Shown here piece by piece: positions 35,736 to 47,480 of a stretch of DNA of 64,000 bases. Source of the DNA: Stomorhina lunata (taxonomy: Eukaryota; Arthropoda; Insecta; Diptera; Rhiniidae); NCBI GenBank assembly GCA_933228675.1, contig OW121740.1, forward strand, positions 159,150,486 through 159,214,485, given 5' to 3'. Under the pieces are notes generated by a model. It did no database searches. It saw nothing but the letters and a program-made list of their open reading frames with translations, and was not told where the DNA came from. Every line of letters begins with the position of its first letter. Positions within the stretch are counted from its first letter, which is position 1. The translations under genes and the position numbers were made by a program.

Positions 35736-37660
35736 TATTCGAGATATTTTTTAAAATTTTCTTTTAAAACTAGGAAATTTTTGAAAAATTTCCTATTAAA
35801 ATTGGACATTGTTAAAAAATGTCCTATAAAAATAGGAAACTTTTGAAAAATTTATTTTTATGGGAAATTTTTGAAAAATTTATTTTTATGGGAAATTTTT
35901 GAAAAATTTATTTTTATGGAAAATTTTTGAAAAATTTCCCATAAAAATAGGAAATTTTTTAAAAATTTCCTATAAAAATAGGAAATTTTTGAAATGTTTC
36001 TTATAAATATAGGAAATTTTTGGAAAATTTCATATTTTTTGAAACATTTCCTATAAAAATAAGACATTTTTTAAAAATTTCCTATAAAAGTAAGAAACTT
36101 TTTTAAAATTTGCTTTAAAAATAATAATTGTTTTCAAAAATTTCCTATAAAATTAACTTTTGAAAAAATTTTCCTATAAAAATAGGAAATTTTTGAAAAA
36201 TTTCCTATAAAAAAAAGGAAATTTTTGAAAAATTTCCTATAAAAAAAAGGAAATTTTTGAAAAATTTCCTATAAAAAATAGGAAATTTTTGAAAAATTTC
36301 CTATAAAAAATAGGAAATTTTTGAAAAATTTCCTATAAAAAATAGGAAATTTTTGAAAAATTTCCTATAAAAAATAGGAAATTTTTGAAAAATTTCCTAT
36401 AAAAAATAGGAAATTTTTGAAAAATTTCCTATAAAAAATAGGAAATTTTTGAAAAATTTCCTATAAAAAATAGGAAATTTTTAAAAAATTTCCTATAAAA
36501 AATAGGAAATTTTTGAAAAATTTCCTATAAAAAATAGGAAATTTTTGAAAAATTTCCTATAAAAAATAGGAAATTTTTGAAAAATTTCCTATAAAAAATA
36601 GGAAATTTTTGAAAAATTTCCTATAAAAAATAGGAAATTTTTGAAAAATTTCCTATAAAAAATAGGAAATTTTTGAAAAATTTCCTATAAAAAATAGGAA
36701 ATTTTTGAAAAATTTCCTATAAAAAATAGGAAATTTTTGAAAAATTTCCTATAAAAAATAGGAAATTTTTGAAAAATTTCCTATAAAAAATAGGAAATTT
36801 TTGAAAAATTTCCTATAAAAAATAGGAAATTTTTGAAAAATTTCCTATAAAAAATAGGAAATTTTTGAAAAATTTCCTATAAAAAATAGGAAATTTTTGA
36901 AAAATTTCCTATAAAAAATAGGAAATTTTTGAAAAATTTCCTATAAAAAATAGGAAATTTTTGAAAAATTTCCTATAAAAAATAGGAAATTTTTGAAAAA
37001 TTTCCTATAAAAAATAGGAAATTTTTGAAAAATTTCCTATAAAAAATAGGAAATTTTTGAAAAATTTCCTATAAAAAATAGGAAATTTTTGAAAAATTTC
37101 CTATAAAAAATAGGAAATTTTTGAAAAATTTCCTATAAAAAATAGGAAATTTTTGAAAAATTTCCTATAAAAAATAGGAAATTTTTGAAAATTTAAAAAT
37201 TTCCCAATTTCCCATAAAAATAGGAAATTTGTTCCTAAAAATAGTATTTTTTTCCTATAAAAATAGAAAATTTTTAAAAAATTTCTCATAGAAATAAAAA
37301 AATTTTGAAAAATTTAATATAAAAATAGGAAATTTTAGAAAAGTTCCCTAGAAAAATAGGAAATTTTTGTAAAATTTCTTAGAAAAACAAAATTTTTTGA
37401 AAATTTCCTCTAAAAATAAGAAATTTTGGAAAATTTCGTATAAAAGTAAGAAATTTTTAAAAAATTTCCTATAAAAAAAGAAATTTTCGAAAAATATTCT
37501 ATAAAAATAAGAAATTTTGTAAAAATTTCCTATATAAATAAGAAATTTTTGAAAAATTTCATATGAAAAATAAAACATTTTTAAGAAAATTTGCTATAAA
37601 ATTAAAAAATTTATGAAAAATTTGTATAAGAATGAGAAATTAAAAAAAAAATCCTATAAC
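35736..37660 (+). repeat. 31/32-bp satellite family, array 8 (six-A variant)
   Basis: The core (about 36230-37190) is fixed for CCTATAAAAAATAGG, one A more than the usual CCTATAAAAATAGG, giving a 32-bp period by a different insertion from array 2. Units just to the left have CCTATAAAAAAAAGG. At 35850-35935 three units read TTTATTTTTATGGGAAA, with the CCTATAAAAATAGG arm replaced by a flipped, shortened one. Right flank decays to 37660. Confidence 0.94.
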
Positions 37661-38345
37661 AATTTTTTTGCACTTGATCCCAGTCTATTACAATAGTGAA
37701 ATATTATCAAGCTTAAGAAAATACCAATTATTTGCTTTAAAAATACTATATATAAACCACTGTGCAATTGATTTAACTGAAAGGATGTAAAGAAAATAAG
37801 GCATCAAAATGACACACATTCAGTTACTTCCTGCAGATGTAAACATTTCGTTGTAACAGAAAAATTTATGAATTTTTAAGTAATTTTTTTATTGCAAATA
37901 TTTTTTTTACGTTTCTTTTACAAAGTTTACTTTTCTTATATATACATTTTTTTCGAGTTGATTGTTTGTTTGTCTAAAAAAAATTCGGAAGTAAAAAAAA
38001 TATTTTAGCACGGAGAATATAAAAGTAAAAATATATAAAAGAATGAAATTTTGTAGAAAATATTAAGCAAATACAGAATTAAATTCATAAACAATTTTCA
38101 AAAAAAACTTGACAGAAAAAAAACAATATAGAAAAGACTTTTTAAGATTAAATAGAAGTAACATAAATACTACAATACAATAATTTATATTACTCAAACG
38201 CATCGATGTACTGCACAGATCCTGCCACAAGTAGTAAACGTTTTATGGAAAATCAGATTTTTGATCTTGTATATATGTAATTAGTAATTGATCATAGATT
38301 TATAGTAAGATACAATTTAAATAAAATTACTTATACGAATCGATG
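37661..38345. other. Spacer, no supported gene
   Basis: AT-rich unique sequence. No open frame, RNA gene or transposon end recognised. Confidence 0.45.
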
Positions 38346-38984
38346 CTCCGTTTTTTTATATCCTTCACCACAATAGGTAAAAGGGTGCAATAAGTTGGTG
38401 CTGGTATATGCAACGCATAGAAATAGTGGTCTAAAATTTACCTTTATATATAGATACGAATTTACCTTTATATATAGATACGAATCATTATTTAACTGGA
38501 AAGCTTCCCAGAGACTTTATACTCAAATTTTACAGTATTTTTCTAATATTTGAAATCAAAACTGCTTATATTTATAAACATAAATCACTACACAAAATTT
38601 CGAAATCGGTCCATATTTGAGCATAGCTCCATATCATAATCTAAAGATAATGATAACTTTATGTTTTTTTGCTTCATACATTATTTTTGTATAAACTGTA
38701 ATCAAATTGCTAAATTTCGAGAAAATTTATCCATTTTCATAAGACCTTAATCCATAAGACCCAATGACAGAAATGGCTAAAATGTATATATCTTAAGAAA
38801 ATGTATCGTTATTCTTCTTAAAAGTTTTTATATTCTTTTCGTTCGTATTAACATTGATTTGGCATCTGTTTTCGTTCGATATCGATACACCAAGTTTTTT
38901 TCGGTAAAAGCTACTAACATTTCTTCCATAAACTGAGTCAAGTTTTTCATTAGTGAAATCAGTATTTCCAACACTAAACGCGAC
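38346..38984 (+). mobile_element. DINE-1/HINE-like element B, left piece of split copy
   Basis: Begins TTTTTTTATATCCTTCACCAC and shares with the copy at 200-966 the words GCAACGCATAGAAATA, GGTCCATATTTG and AGCATAGCTCCATAT. A perfect 24-bp tandem duplication (TTTACCTTTATATATAG...) lies at 38437-38484. Its right-hand counterpart, with GTAGTGAAGGTATC, hairpin and ACTTGTTTT tail, is found at 43098-43512, so later insertions have split it. The exact junction near 38800-38985 is unclear. Confidence 0.55.
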
Positions 38985-39165
38985 AAACCAAATCCCTGCT
39001 TCTGTAGAGGTATGTATGTCGTCGGAAGTGGCGGTCGCTACACATTTCGAAGGCCAAATACAGGAAAGCGGCCGTCGTGTTGGTGCACCTATTAGAACGT
39101 GGAGAAGGTTAAATGATGCGAATTTGTAAGCAGTACAGCCACAAATTTAGCCGCATTTTAATAAT
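38985..39165 (+). pseudogene. RTE-type non-LTR retrotransposon, 3' end fragment
   Basis: In one frame the strand reads ...QESGRRVGAPIRTWRRLND followed by a stop at 39127. The G-R-R-x-G-x-P-x-x-T-W-R-R pattern is typical of the C-terminal end of ORF2 in RTE-type non-LTR elements. The stretch is clearly homologous, base for base, to the better preserved copies at 58430-58956 (shared GAACGTGGAGAAGGT and TTCGAAGGCCAAATA). Only about 60 codons remain, the element is dead, and it directly abuts the foldback element at 39166. Confidence 0.6.
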
Positions 39166-41872
39166 AGTACCTGGTTGACCGAAGCCTGTTCGGAGCTTTA
39201 TGATAAGCATTTCAAGGCAAATTTTAAATTTTTCATATATTTTACTTTATAAAGTACTAGCAACTAAAATAAATTAAGAGGAAAGACATTATGCAAATAT
39301 CCAATTAATTTTGAATAGTTTTATTCATTTTGTTCGATCAACACATGTTTAAATGCAAAGTTTCAAGTTCAATTCATTTTGAATAATTTTGGAAATTGGT
39401 CATACCAACTTGGAAACCTCCGTCGACTCGTGCGCAACAACTTTGCTAAAGATCATAGCCTGACCAAATCCACAGTTTACGATTTAATAAATTTAGAATA
39501 ATTTTCAGTGGCGCCATCTGTAGGTAATAAGTTGTACCAATTAATAAACCGTCGTCGACTTATGACCAACAACTTTGCTAATGATCATAGCATGTTCAAA
39601 TGCACAGTTTACGCCTTAATTCACTTTAAGTAATTTTCAATGGCGCCACCTGTCGGACATTTTTCCAACCAACTATGAAACCTTCGTCCGCTCATGAGCA
39701 GTAACTTTACTAAAAATCTTAACATGATCAAATGCACAGCTTGCGATTTAATTCACTTTGAGTAATTTTCAGTGTCGCCACCTGTCGGAAATTGGTCACC
39801 CCAACTAAGAAACCTTTGCCGGCTCATGCGCAACAACTTTCTTAAAGAGTATAACATGATCAAATTAGGTAGATTTTACTAAAACGCAGTTAACATTTTG
39901 TTTATTTTTTTCAAATTACTTTATGAGAGTTATCATTTTATCTTTTTACCTATTATTCCCCGCGAAATCAAAAAGGTACCAAATACGTGTTCATAATTTT
40001 TTTTCATATCTATTCATTGCAGTACAAAGTTCCTTTCTATACTCTTTGGGTCAAAAGAGGACTAAAGTGGACTAAAAAATGTACCAAAAAACTATTTTTA
40101 CCCCTTTCTACCCCCTACTGGGCATAGTTTCAAAAAAGTACCAAACACCTGTCAGCTTATTTTTATAGTTGTTCAAAATGTAGCTTAAATTTTGTTTTTA
40201 TACCTATTACTTTAGGAAATGCAGCGTTTTAGATTTTTTCCACAAATCCCTTTTTACTCGATCTATGCAGCAAAAAAGGTACCCACCGTCCAAATTTTAT
40301 CAAAATCATTAAAGCCGTTTTTGAGATAGTCATTCTATCTTATCTTATATTCTTAAACGAGCAATAATTGTATGAAGAAGAAGGGGTAAAAACGGTAAAA
40401 AGGAAAAAAATCGAAAACGTTATATTTCCTAAAGTAATAGGTATACAAACAAAATTAATATTACGTTTTAAACAGCTATGAAAATAAGCGGACAGGTGTT
40501 TGGTACTTTTTTGAAACTATGTCCGATAGGGGGTAAAAAAGGATGAAAATAGTTTGTTTGGTACTTTTTTAACCCACTCTTATATTTAAGCCAAAGAATA
40601 TAGAAAGGAACTTTGTACAGCAGTCAATAGATGTGAAAGAAATATTGAACACGTGCTTGGTACTTTTTTGATTTTGAGGCCAAAATGGGTAAAAAAGGGA
40701 TAAAATGATAACTATGTTAAGTTAAAAGTAATATGAATAGGAATTATCAGGTATGTGATGGACATTTTTCGTTTTCAAATCGATCGATTTCAGACATATT
40801 TTTTAGCTAATTTTCGGTTATTTCCCCCAAAAAAAAAAAAATTTGGCTTTAATCCTTTTTATTCATTCTTATCTTTCATTTGGTTTGAATTTTTTGGGAA
40901 AATAACCGAAAATTATCTCAAAAATATATCTGAAATCGATCGATTTGAAAACGATCGTTTTCCATCACATACCTGTATGTTAACTGCGTTTTAATAAAAT
41001 GTACCGAATTCAATTGGTACCAAAGAGTACCAAATAAGCATATGGAACTTTTTGAAAGTAGTGGATAAAAAGGGGAAAAATAAGTAATGTTATAACTTTT
41101 AAACAAATGAATGTTTGTATGTATGTTCTTTATAGAATAGTAAACTGTGAATTTGATCACATTATGCTCTTTAGCGAAGATGTTGCGTATAAGCAGGTGG
41201 TTTTAAGTTGGTAAGACTAATTTCCGTTAGGTGGCGCCACTGAAAATTACTAAAAATTAATTAAATCGTAAACTGTATATTTGATCATGCTATGATCTTT
41301 GGCAAAGTTGTAGCGCATGAGCCGGCAAAGGTTTCTTAGTTGGTGTGAATAATTTCCGACAGGTGGCGCTACTGGAAATTACTCAAAGTCAATTTTATCG
41401 TAAGCTGTACATTTAATCATGCTATAATCTTTAGCAAAGTTACTGCACATGAGCCGACGAAGGTTTTTTAATTAGTATGAAAAAATTTCGACAGGTGGAG
41501 CCACTGAAATTTACTCAAAGTCAATTTAATCGTAAGCTGTACATTTAATCATGCTATAATCTTTAGCAAAGTTGTTGCGCATAAGCCGACGAAGGTTTAT
41601 AAATGGGAATGACCAAAGCCCAACAGGTGACGCCACTAAAAATTACTCAAAATGAATTAAATCGTAAACTGTGCATTTGATCAATCTATAATATTTAGCA
41701 AATGAGTCGACGGAGGTTTCTGTTGGTATGACGAATTTCCAAAATTTTTCAAAATCTGTTAACTATTATTATTTTGATCGGACAAAATAAATAAAATAAT
41801 TCAAAATTTACTGAATATTTGCACAAAAGGCTTATCATAAAGCTCCGATCAAGGCTCGGTCAACCAGGTACT
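39166..41872. mobile_element. Foldback-type element with long inverted repeats
   Basis: The ends are exact inverted copies: AGTACCTGGTTGACCGA at 39166 and its complement ending at 41872, extended by GGAGCTTTATGATAAGC on both sides. Each arm holds several direct repeats of about 120 bp marked by TGGCGCCACCTGTCGGA, AACTTTGCTAAAGATCATA and CACAGTTTACGATTTAAT. Further in, both arms carry paired blocks (AAAACGCAGTTAACAT; GGTACCAAATA; TTTCAAAAAAGTACCAAACA), so nearly the whole element folds on itself around about 40300. It has no coding capacity. The layout recalls Drosophila FB/Galileo foldback elements, but no family match is claimed. Target duplication is not clear. Confidence 0.75.
40748..40975. 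mobile_element. Hairpin MITE nested in the foldback element
   Basis: A 228-bp palindromic element: CAGGTATGTGATGGA at 40748 and its complement ending at 40975, with arms of about 75 bp that also share TCAAATCGATCGATTTCAGA and TAATTTTCGGTTATTT. The arms enclose a short centre with TTTGGCTTTAATCC. It interrupts the right arm of the foldback element and is absent from the matching position in the left arm (near 39895). TAT lies on both sides and may be the target duplication. A relative lies at 60168-60324. Confidence 0.75.
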
Positions 41873-41885
41873 ATATATATATATT

Positions 41886-43097
41886 CAGTCGAACTTCTCT
41901 AATTTGAATTCTGTTACTTGAATTTTCCATAAGTTAAAGCAAATTTCGTATTTAAATTTAACGATTTTAAATTTATGCATTAAACACATAGACAACAGCA
42001 GGCTACGGGCTACAACCTGTCAAAATTAGAATACATGCATTCAAATAGAAATAAATTTTTTAGAGTCGACACGGCTAAACAACTACCGACCACGGTTGTA
42101 GCTGTAGCCAAAATTAAACTATTTTCTATTTTTGTTGGCGACAATAAAAGATTTAGTGCTGTCAACACCATATAATATTGAAATAAATGAGCGATTTAAA
42201 CCACTTGAATTTATTTACCACAAATACAATGGGGAGAATTTATGTAAACAATTTACATACTTACAAAATATTTATATATTTAATGTATATAATAATATCT
42301 AATAAAATATTATGTAATAATTTATATTTATATAACTCTAACTCAATAGAAGTAAAATTTTAAAAAGTTATTTTTTAAACTGTCTAACTCACACGCTGCG
42401 TGTGCTAGAGCTACGTAGTTCATGTTATATAAAAGCCCAGTATAAAATTCATTATATAAAAGAGCATACTTATATCTATATTGTTTTAAGATATACGAAT
42501 TTTTATAAAAAAAAGTCGGTTGCAGAAATAAGTTTATAGTATATTAGCTCCTTATCCATTATAAAGAATATTATATAGAATATATAAGAATATATAAGAT
42601 ATTTTCAGTAGCTTTTGTTTGATACCAAAAAAATTAATATCGGATATAAACTTCTAAAGTTATACCGTATTATTCTTGAAATTTAAAAAGCCCATAACTC
42701 TTAAACTATTAGAGATCACACTAAAATCTTTCTATAAATTTTTTTTGATATAGACATACCATCAGGTACAGGAAAACCGTTGATTGCGGAGGTTAATTAA
42801 TAAAATGAATTTATGTCGTTTTTATCAAAATTTAAAATGTTATTTAATATTGGCACCACCCATAAACAGGTGTTTCGAAATGTAGCTGCCATCTTAAATG
42901 TAGCTGCCGTCCCCAAAATAATTAAGTGGCTGACTACGAGGCGACGATTGCAGCCAACGACTTTTGTAGTTGGTGTTCGTGTAGCCTGCTGTTGTCTATG
43001 TGTTTAATGCATTAACGTTCTTAAATTTGATTCCCAAAGCTAAAGCCTCCATAAGTTGAAGCTTTTTTTCGTGATTCAATTTATAGAAGTTCGACTG
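41886..43097. mobile_element. pogo-like non-autonomous DNA transposon
   Basis: Terminal inverted repeats start CAGTCGAACTTCT at 41886 and end with the complement at 43097. The arms diverge in the middle but meet again at a closely matching stretch (GCATTAAACACATAGACAAC and AGCAGGCTAC), giving arms of roughly 130 bp. TA follows the right end. CAGT-starting ends with TA targets fit the pogo branch of the Tc1/mariner group. The 0.9-kb interior has no transposase; the 64-codon open frame at 42813-43007 overlaps the right arm and is not a gene. Confidence 0.65.
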
Positions 43098-43512
43098 TAC
43101 ACACAATTGTTGCTCATTTAAAGATATAAGATAAGATTCAGCACAAATATTGCTCATGTACCCAATATTGTAGTAATCGGCCCATATTTGGCCATACCTC
43201 CCATACAAGACACATTCTTAAAAGATGTTTAAAGACCCATAAAAGCACAAAAACGCTTACAAATCTAAAGATAAATAAATGCATTTTGTAAATATAAACC
43301 AATAACCGAAATTTGGTAACAATCGATCTACAATTGACCCTAGCTCCCATATCAGGCCCTTAGCCGGAAATGACACAAATCTATTTGAATCTCGAAATTT
43401 AAAAAAAAGGCAAACTTGTTAAATTGTTGGTCCATATTTTATTTTAGTAGTGAAGGTATCAGATAGGCAGCTATATATCGGTCTTGACCGACTATAGCTT
43501 TTTTACTTGTTT
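43098..43512 (+). mobile_element. DINE-1/HINE-like element B, right piece of split copy
   Basis: Contains CGGCCCATATTTGGCCATA and ACCCTAGCTCCCATAT, then the inverted subterminal motif GTAGTGAAGGTATC (43447-43460), a hairpin TCGGTC-TT-GACCGA (43478-43491) and ACTTGTTTT. These are the 3' hallmarks of element B and pair with the left piece at 38346. Minus-strand open frames through this piece have no domains. Confidence 0.6.
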
Positions 43513-44019
43513 TATAATGTTAAAAGTTATTAATTTTCAAAAATTCAAAATTCGCTCTAAATAGCGGATAGGTATTAGTGTGTTAACTAAATATATCATT
43601 AGCCATAAAATGTTTTAAAAACAAGATATAAATTTTTTTTAATGAAAATTTATCTTCCATATGGTAAGATACCTGTCACAAAATATCACCAAGAATATTC
43701 AAAATAACGAAATAAATTCAAGTATGGGAAATAACTTTGTTTAGAATAATAAAATAGACAAAAGAAATTTTGAAAAATTAACACAAAAAAAGTTCTAATT
43801 CCTTTCCCATTACTTTTAAGCTCATTAATAAAATCAAAAAAGATAACAATGAATAAATGTATATTAAATGTAATTATAAAAGTGTGTGTGTGTGAGTTTT
43901 TAACAAAAACTCACTCACACATTCAAAATAAATCTTAAAGGAAAGCTCACACATACAGAGAAACATACAAACAAGAAGGAAGGAAGATTATTATTATAAA
44001 TAATTGCAAAATCACTTAC
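43513..44019. other. Spacer, possible start of a minus-strand intron
   Basis: AT-rich unique sequence with a GTGTGTGTGTGAG microsatellite and its facing complement (43880-43920) that can form a hairpin. If the leader exon proposed to the right is real, this is the beginning of its intron. No open frame recognised. Confidence 0.4.
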
Positions 44020-44750
44020 CTAAATTTGTTGTCCTTAAAGGTCTCCGCTTCTGACTCTCTGGTTAGACCTGACTCTCTTCGAAAAAATATTTTATGGCTC
44101 GTTGAGGATGTGTGTACTCAGGTATTTTCAATTTATTTAATTTTCCTTTATTTTTTTATTTATATGACTTTGAATCTTTGACACAAATATGATTTTTTTC
44201 TCTTTTTGGGGGTTTTATTTTGGTTAAAGTATTTTTTTTTATTAAATTGACAATAATTTATGTTTAAGTTTAATATTATCTATTTTATAAGTTTTAAAAT
44301 TTATTTTTTATATTTTTTTAGATTTCAAACTTTTGCGTTTTTTTTTTTTCAAAAAATTTTTCTATAATAGTATTTTTCTAATTTTTTATTATATCTACAA
44401 TTAAAAACAAATTCAATTTGTTAATTTTCTTTTTTTTATGTTTTCCTTCTTAATATTTATTTTCTTTTTTTATTTTCTCTAATTGAAATCCTTTTCAAAT
44501 ACAAAAACCTTTCACCTTTCAAAACTTTTTTTCATTACTCAAATCCTTAATTTCTTTTATCTTGTTTTTTATTTTTCTTTGTTTAAATTTATTGTTGTTG
44601 GTTTTGCTTGTTTTTTTTTTTCTTTTTCTTTATGATAGTACAAATTTACCCAACAACTGGAATAAAATTTCGTTTTAACTTTTTTTTGCCACTTGCACTA
44701 TTTTTGGAATTTTTAGGAGCTCAAAACTCGTCAACGTCTCTAACTAAACT
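44020..44750 (-). other. Possible untranslated leader exon with splice donor
   Basis: On the minus strand an initiator-like CGAATCAGTTTAG (TCAGTT at 44747-44752) is followed by about 700 bp of A-rich sequence with AACAACAATAAATTT and AACAAGCAAAACC, typical in composition of fly 5' leaders. It ends at AATTTAG/GTAAGTGAT, a near-ideal splice donor (exon end 44020). The last 100 bases are distinctly less AT-rich. There is no downstream TATA or start codon context to prove it, and no coding exon was found further left on this strand. It could instead be ordinary spacer with a chance donor. Confidence 0.3.
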
Positions 44751-45360
44751 GATTCGTAAAATCCATCAGACAACATCTTTAAAACTAAATTTAAATCCAT
44801 CACATAAAGATACAAACTCTCTCTTTCTTTCGCACACACATTTACATCACACACACACACGAGTAAACTATAACAAAAATCTTATTGTACAATTCGTGAA
44901 AAGCTAAATTTACTCTATTCTCTTATAGTACTCTTTTGTTTATAAATCAAAATATGAGAGCAATCAATGATTATCTCTCCCATTTAAATTGTGTGATAAA
45001 CTTTACTCATCACTACTATCATATTTAAACTGTTCTACAAAGTTGAGCTTCTAAGATTTAACACATCCCCAAGCAAAAAGCTTAAGTTATAAAGAGAAAA
45101 GCTTTATTTCTCTTTGATATAAAAAAAAAACTTTATTTTTGTGCTCGGCAAACATTTCCATATGGAAACATTTTTACCTGGTTTATAAAGTTTGTTTACT
45201 TTTTTCATTACACTTTTTTTCTTATTTTTTGTTGTGTCGCGGGAGCTTTCGAGGACCTCATGTTTGTTTTGGGTACTTGGCTCAACTTTCATTACATACA
45301 CACGAGTACTTGAGGAATCTCAAGTTAGTGAGTGTATGACAAACCCAGTTAACAAAAATT
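44751..45360. other. Spacer, possibly upstream regulatory sequence
   Basis: Contains ACACACACAC and CTCTCTCTTTC microsatellites near 44815-44865 and a less AT-rich patch with TCGCGGGAGCTTTCGAGGAC (45238-45257). The overlapping open frames at 45104-45383 on both strands share no domain. If the leader exon at 44020-44750 is real this would be its promoter-proximal DNA. Confidence 0.35.
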
Positions 45361-47480
45361 TCTATCAAAATAAGATTTTTTGAAAAAATTTGATTTTTTT
45401 TTTATAAAAATAAGAAATTTTTGAAAAATTTTATTTGAAAATAAGATATTTAAAAATAATCCTATAAAAAACAGAATTTATTTTAAAACTTCCTATAAAA
45501 ATAAAAAAATAAAATTTCCTATAACAAAAATAAATTTTTAAAAAATTTTCTATAAAAATAAGAAATTTTAAAACAAAATTCTTATAAAAATCAGAATTTT
45601 TACTATTTTAAAATTTTTAAATTTTTCAAAATAAGAAATTTTTGAAAAATTTCCTATAAAAATAATAAGATTTTGAAAAATTTCCTATAAAAATGAAAAA
45701 TTTTTGAAATTTTTTTTTATAAAAATAGAAAATTTTTGAAAAAATTTCTATAAAAATTGAAAATTTTTTAAAAATTTCCTATAAAAATAAAAAAAAATTG
45801 AAAAATTTCCTATAAAAATAGAAAATTTTTGAAAAATTTCCTATAAAAATAGAAAATTTTTGAAAAATTTCCTATAAAAATAGAAAATTTTTGAAAAATT
45901 TCCTATAAAAATAGAAAATTTTTGAAAAATTTCCTATAAAAATAGAAAATTTTTGAAAAATTTCCTATAAAAATAGAAAATTTTTGAAAAATTTCCTATA
46001 AAAATAGAAAATTTTTGAAAAATTTCCTATAAAAATAGAAAATTTTTGAAAAATTTCCTATAAAAATAGAAAATTTTTGAAAAATTTCCTATAAAAATAG
46101 AAAATTTTTGTAAAATTTCCTATAAAAATAGAAAATTTTTGAAAAATTTCCTATAAAAATAGAAAATTTTTGAAAAATTTCCTATAAAAATAGAAAATTT
46201 TTGAAAAATTTCCTATAAAAATAGAAAATTTTTGAAAAATTTTTGAAAAATTTCCTATAAAAATAGAAAATTTTTGAAAAATTTCCTATAAAAATAGAAA
46301 ATTTTTGAAAAATTTCCTATAAAAATAGAAAATTTTTGAAAAATTTCCTATAAAAATAGAAAATTTTTGAAAAATTTCCTATAAAAATAGAAAATTTTTG
46401 AAAAATTTCCTATAAAAATAGAAAATTTTTGAAAATTTTCCTATAAAAATAGAAAATTTTTGAAAAATTTCCTATAAAAATAGAAAATTTTTGAAAAATT
46501 TCCTATAAAAATAGAAAATTTTTGAAAAATTTCCTATAAAAATAGAAAATTTTTGAAAAATTTCCTATAAAAATAGAAAATTTTTGAAAAATTTCCTATA
46601 AAAATAGAAAATTTTTGAAAAATTTCCTATAAAAATAGAAAATTTTTGAAAAATTTCCTATAAAAATAGAAAATTTTTAAAAAATTTCCTATAAAAAAAG
46701 GAAATTTTTGAAAAATTTCCTATAAAAATAGAAAATTTTTGAAAAATTTCCTATAAAAATAGAAAATTTTTGAAAAATTTCCTATAAAAATAGAAAATTT
46801 TTGAAAAATTTCCTATAAAAATAGAAAATTTTTGAAAAATTTCCTATAAAAATAGAAAATTTTTGAAAAATTTCCTATAAAAATAGAAAATTTTTGAAAA
46901 ATTTCCTATAAAAATAGAAAATTTTTGAAAAATTTCATATAAAAATAGAAAATTTTTGAAAAATTTCCTATAAAAATAGAAAATTTTTGAAAAATTTCCT
47001 ATAAAAATAGAAAATTTTTGAAAAATTTCCTATAAAAATAGAAAATTTTTGAAAAATTTCCTATAAAAATAGAAATTTTTTGAAAAATTTCCTATAAAAA
47101 TAGAAATTTTTTGAAAATTTTCCTATAAAAATAGAAAATTTTTGAAAAATTTCCTATAAAAATTAGAAATTTTTTAAAAATTATCTATATAAATCTGAAA
47201 TTTTTGAAAAATTTGCTATAAAAATACTAAATATTTAAGAAAAATTCCTATAAAAATCAGAAATTTTTGAAAAGTTTCCTATAAAAATCAGAAATTTTTT
47301 AAAAGTTTCCTATAAAAATCAGAAATTTTTAAAAAATTTTCTATAAAAATCAGAAATTTTTTAAAAATTTCCTATAAAAATAAAAAAAATTTTGAAAAAT
47401 TTCCAAAAAAAAAGAAAATTTTTGAAAAACTTCGTATAAAAATTTGTTCATATAAAAAAAGAAAATTTTTTGAAAAATTT
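45361..47480 (+). repeat. 31-bp satellite family, array 9 (AGAAAA variant)
   Basis: The core (about 45800-47160) is fixed for ATAGAAAATTTTTGAAAAA where other arrays have ATAGGAAA, again breaking the CCTAT...ATAGG arm. A duplicated half unit (TTTTTGAAAAATTTTTGAAAA) lies near 46227-46250 and a single CCTATAAAAAAAGG unit near 46690. The right flank has ATCAGAAATTTTT units, then decays. Confidence 0.95.

Noticed and set aside
23226..37578. Frames encoding FSKISYFxRKFFKNFLF-like repeats on both strands in several arrays
   Set aside because: They occur wherever the 31-bp satellite lacks stops in one frame and follow its period exactly.
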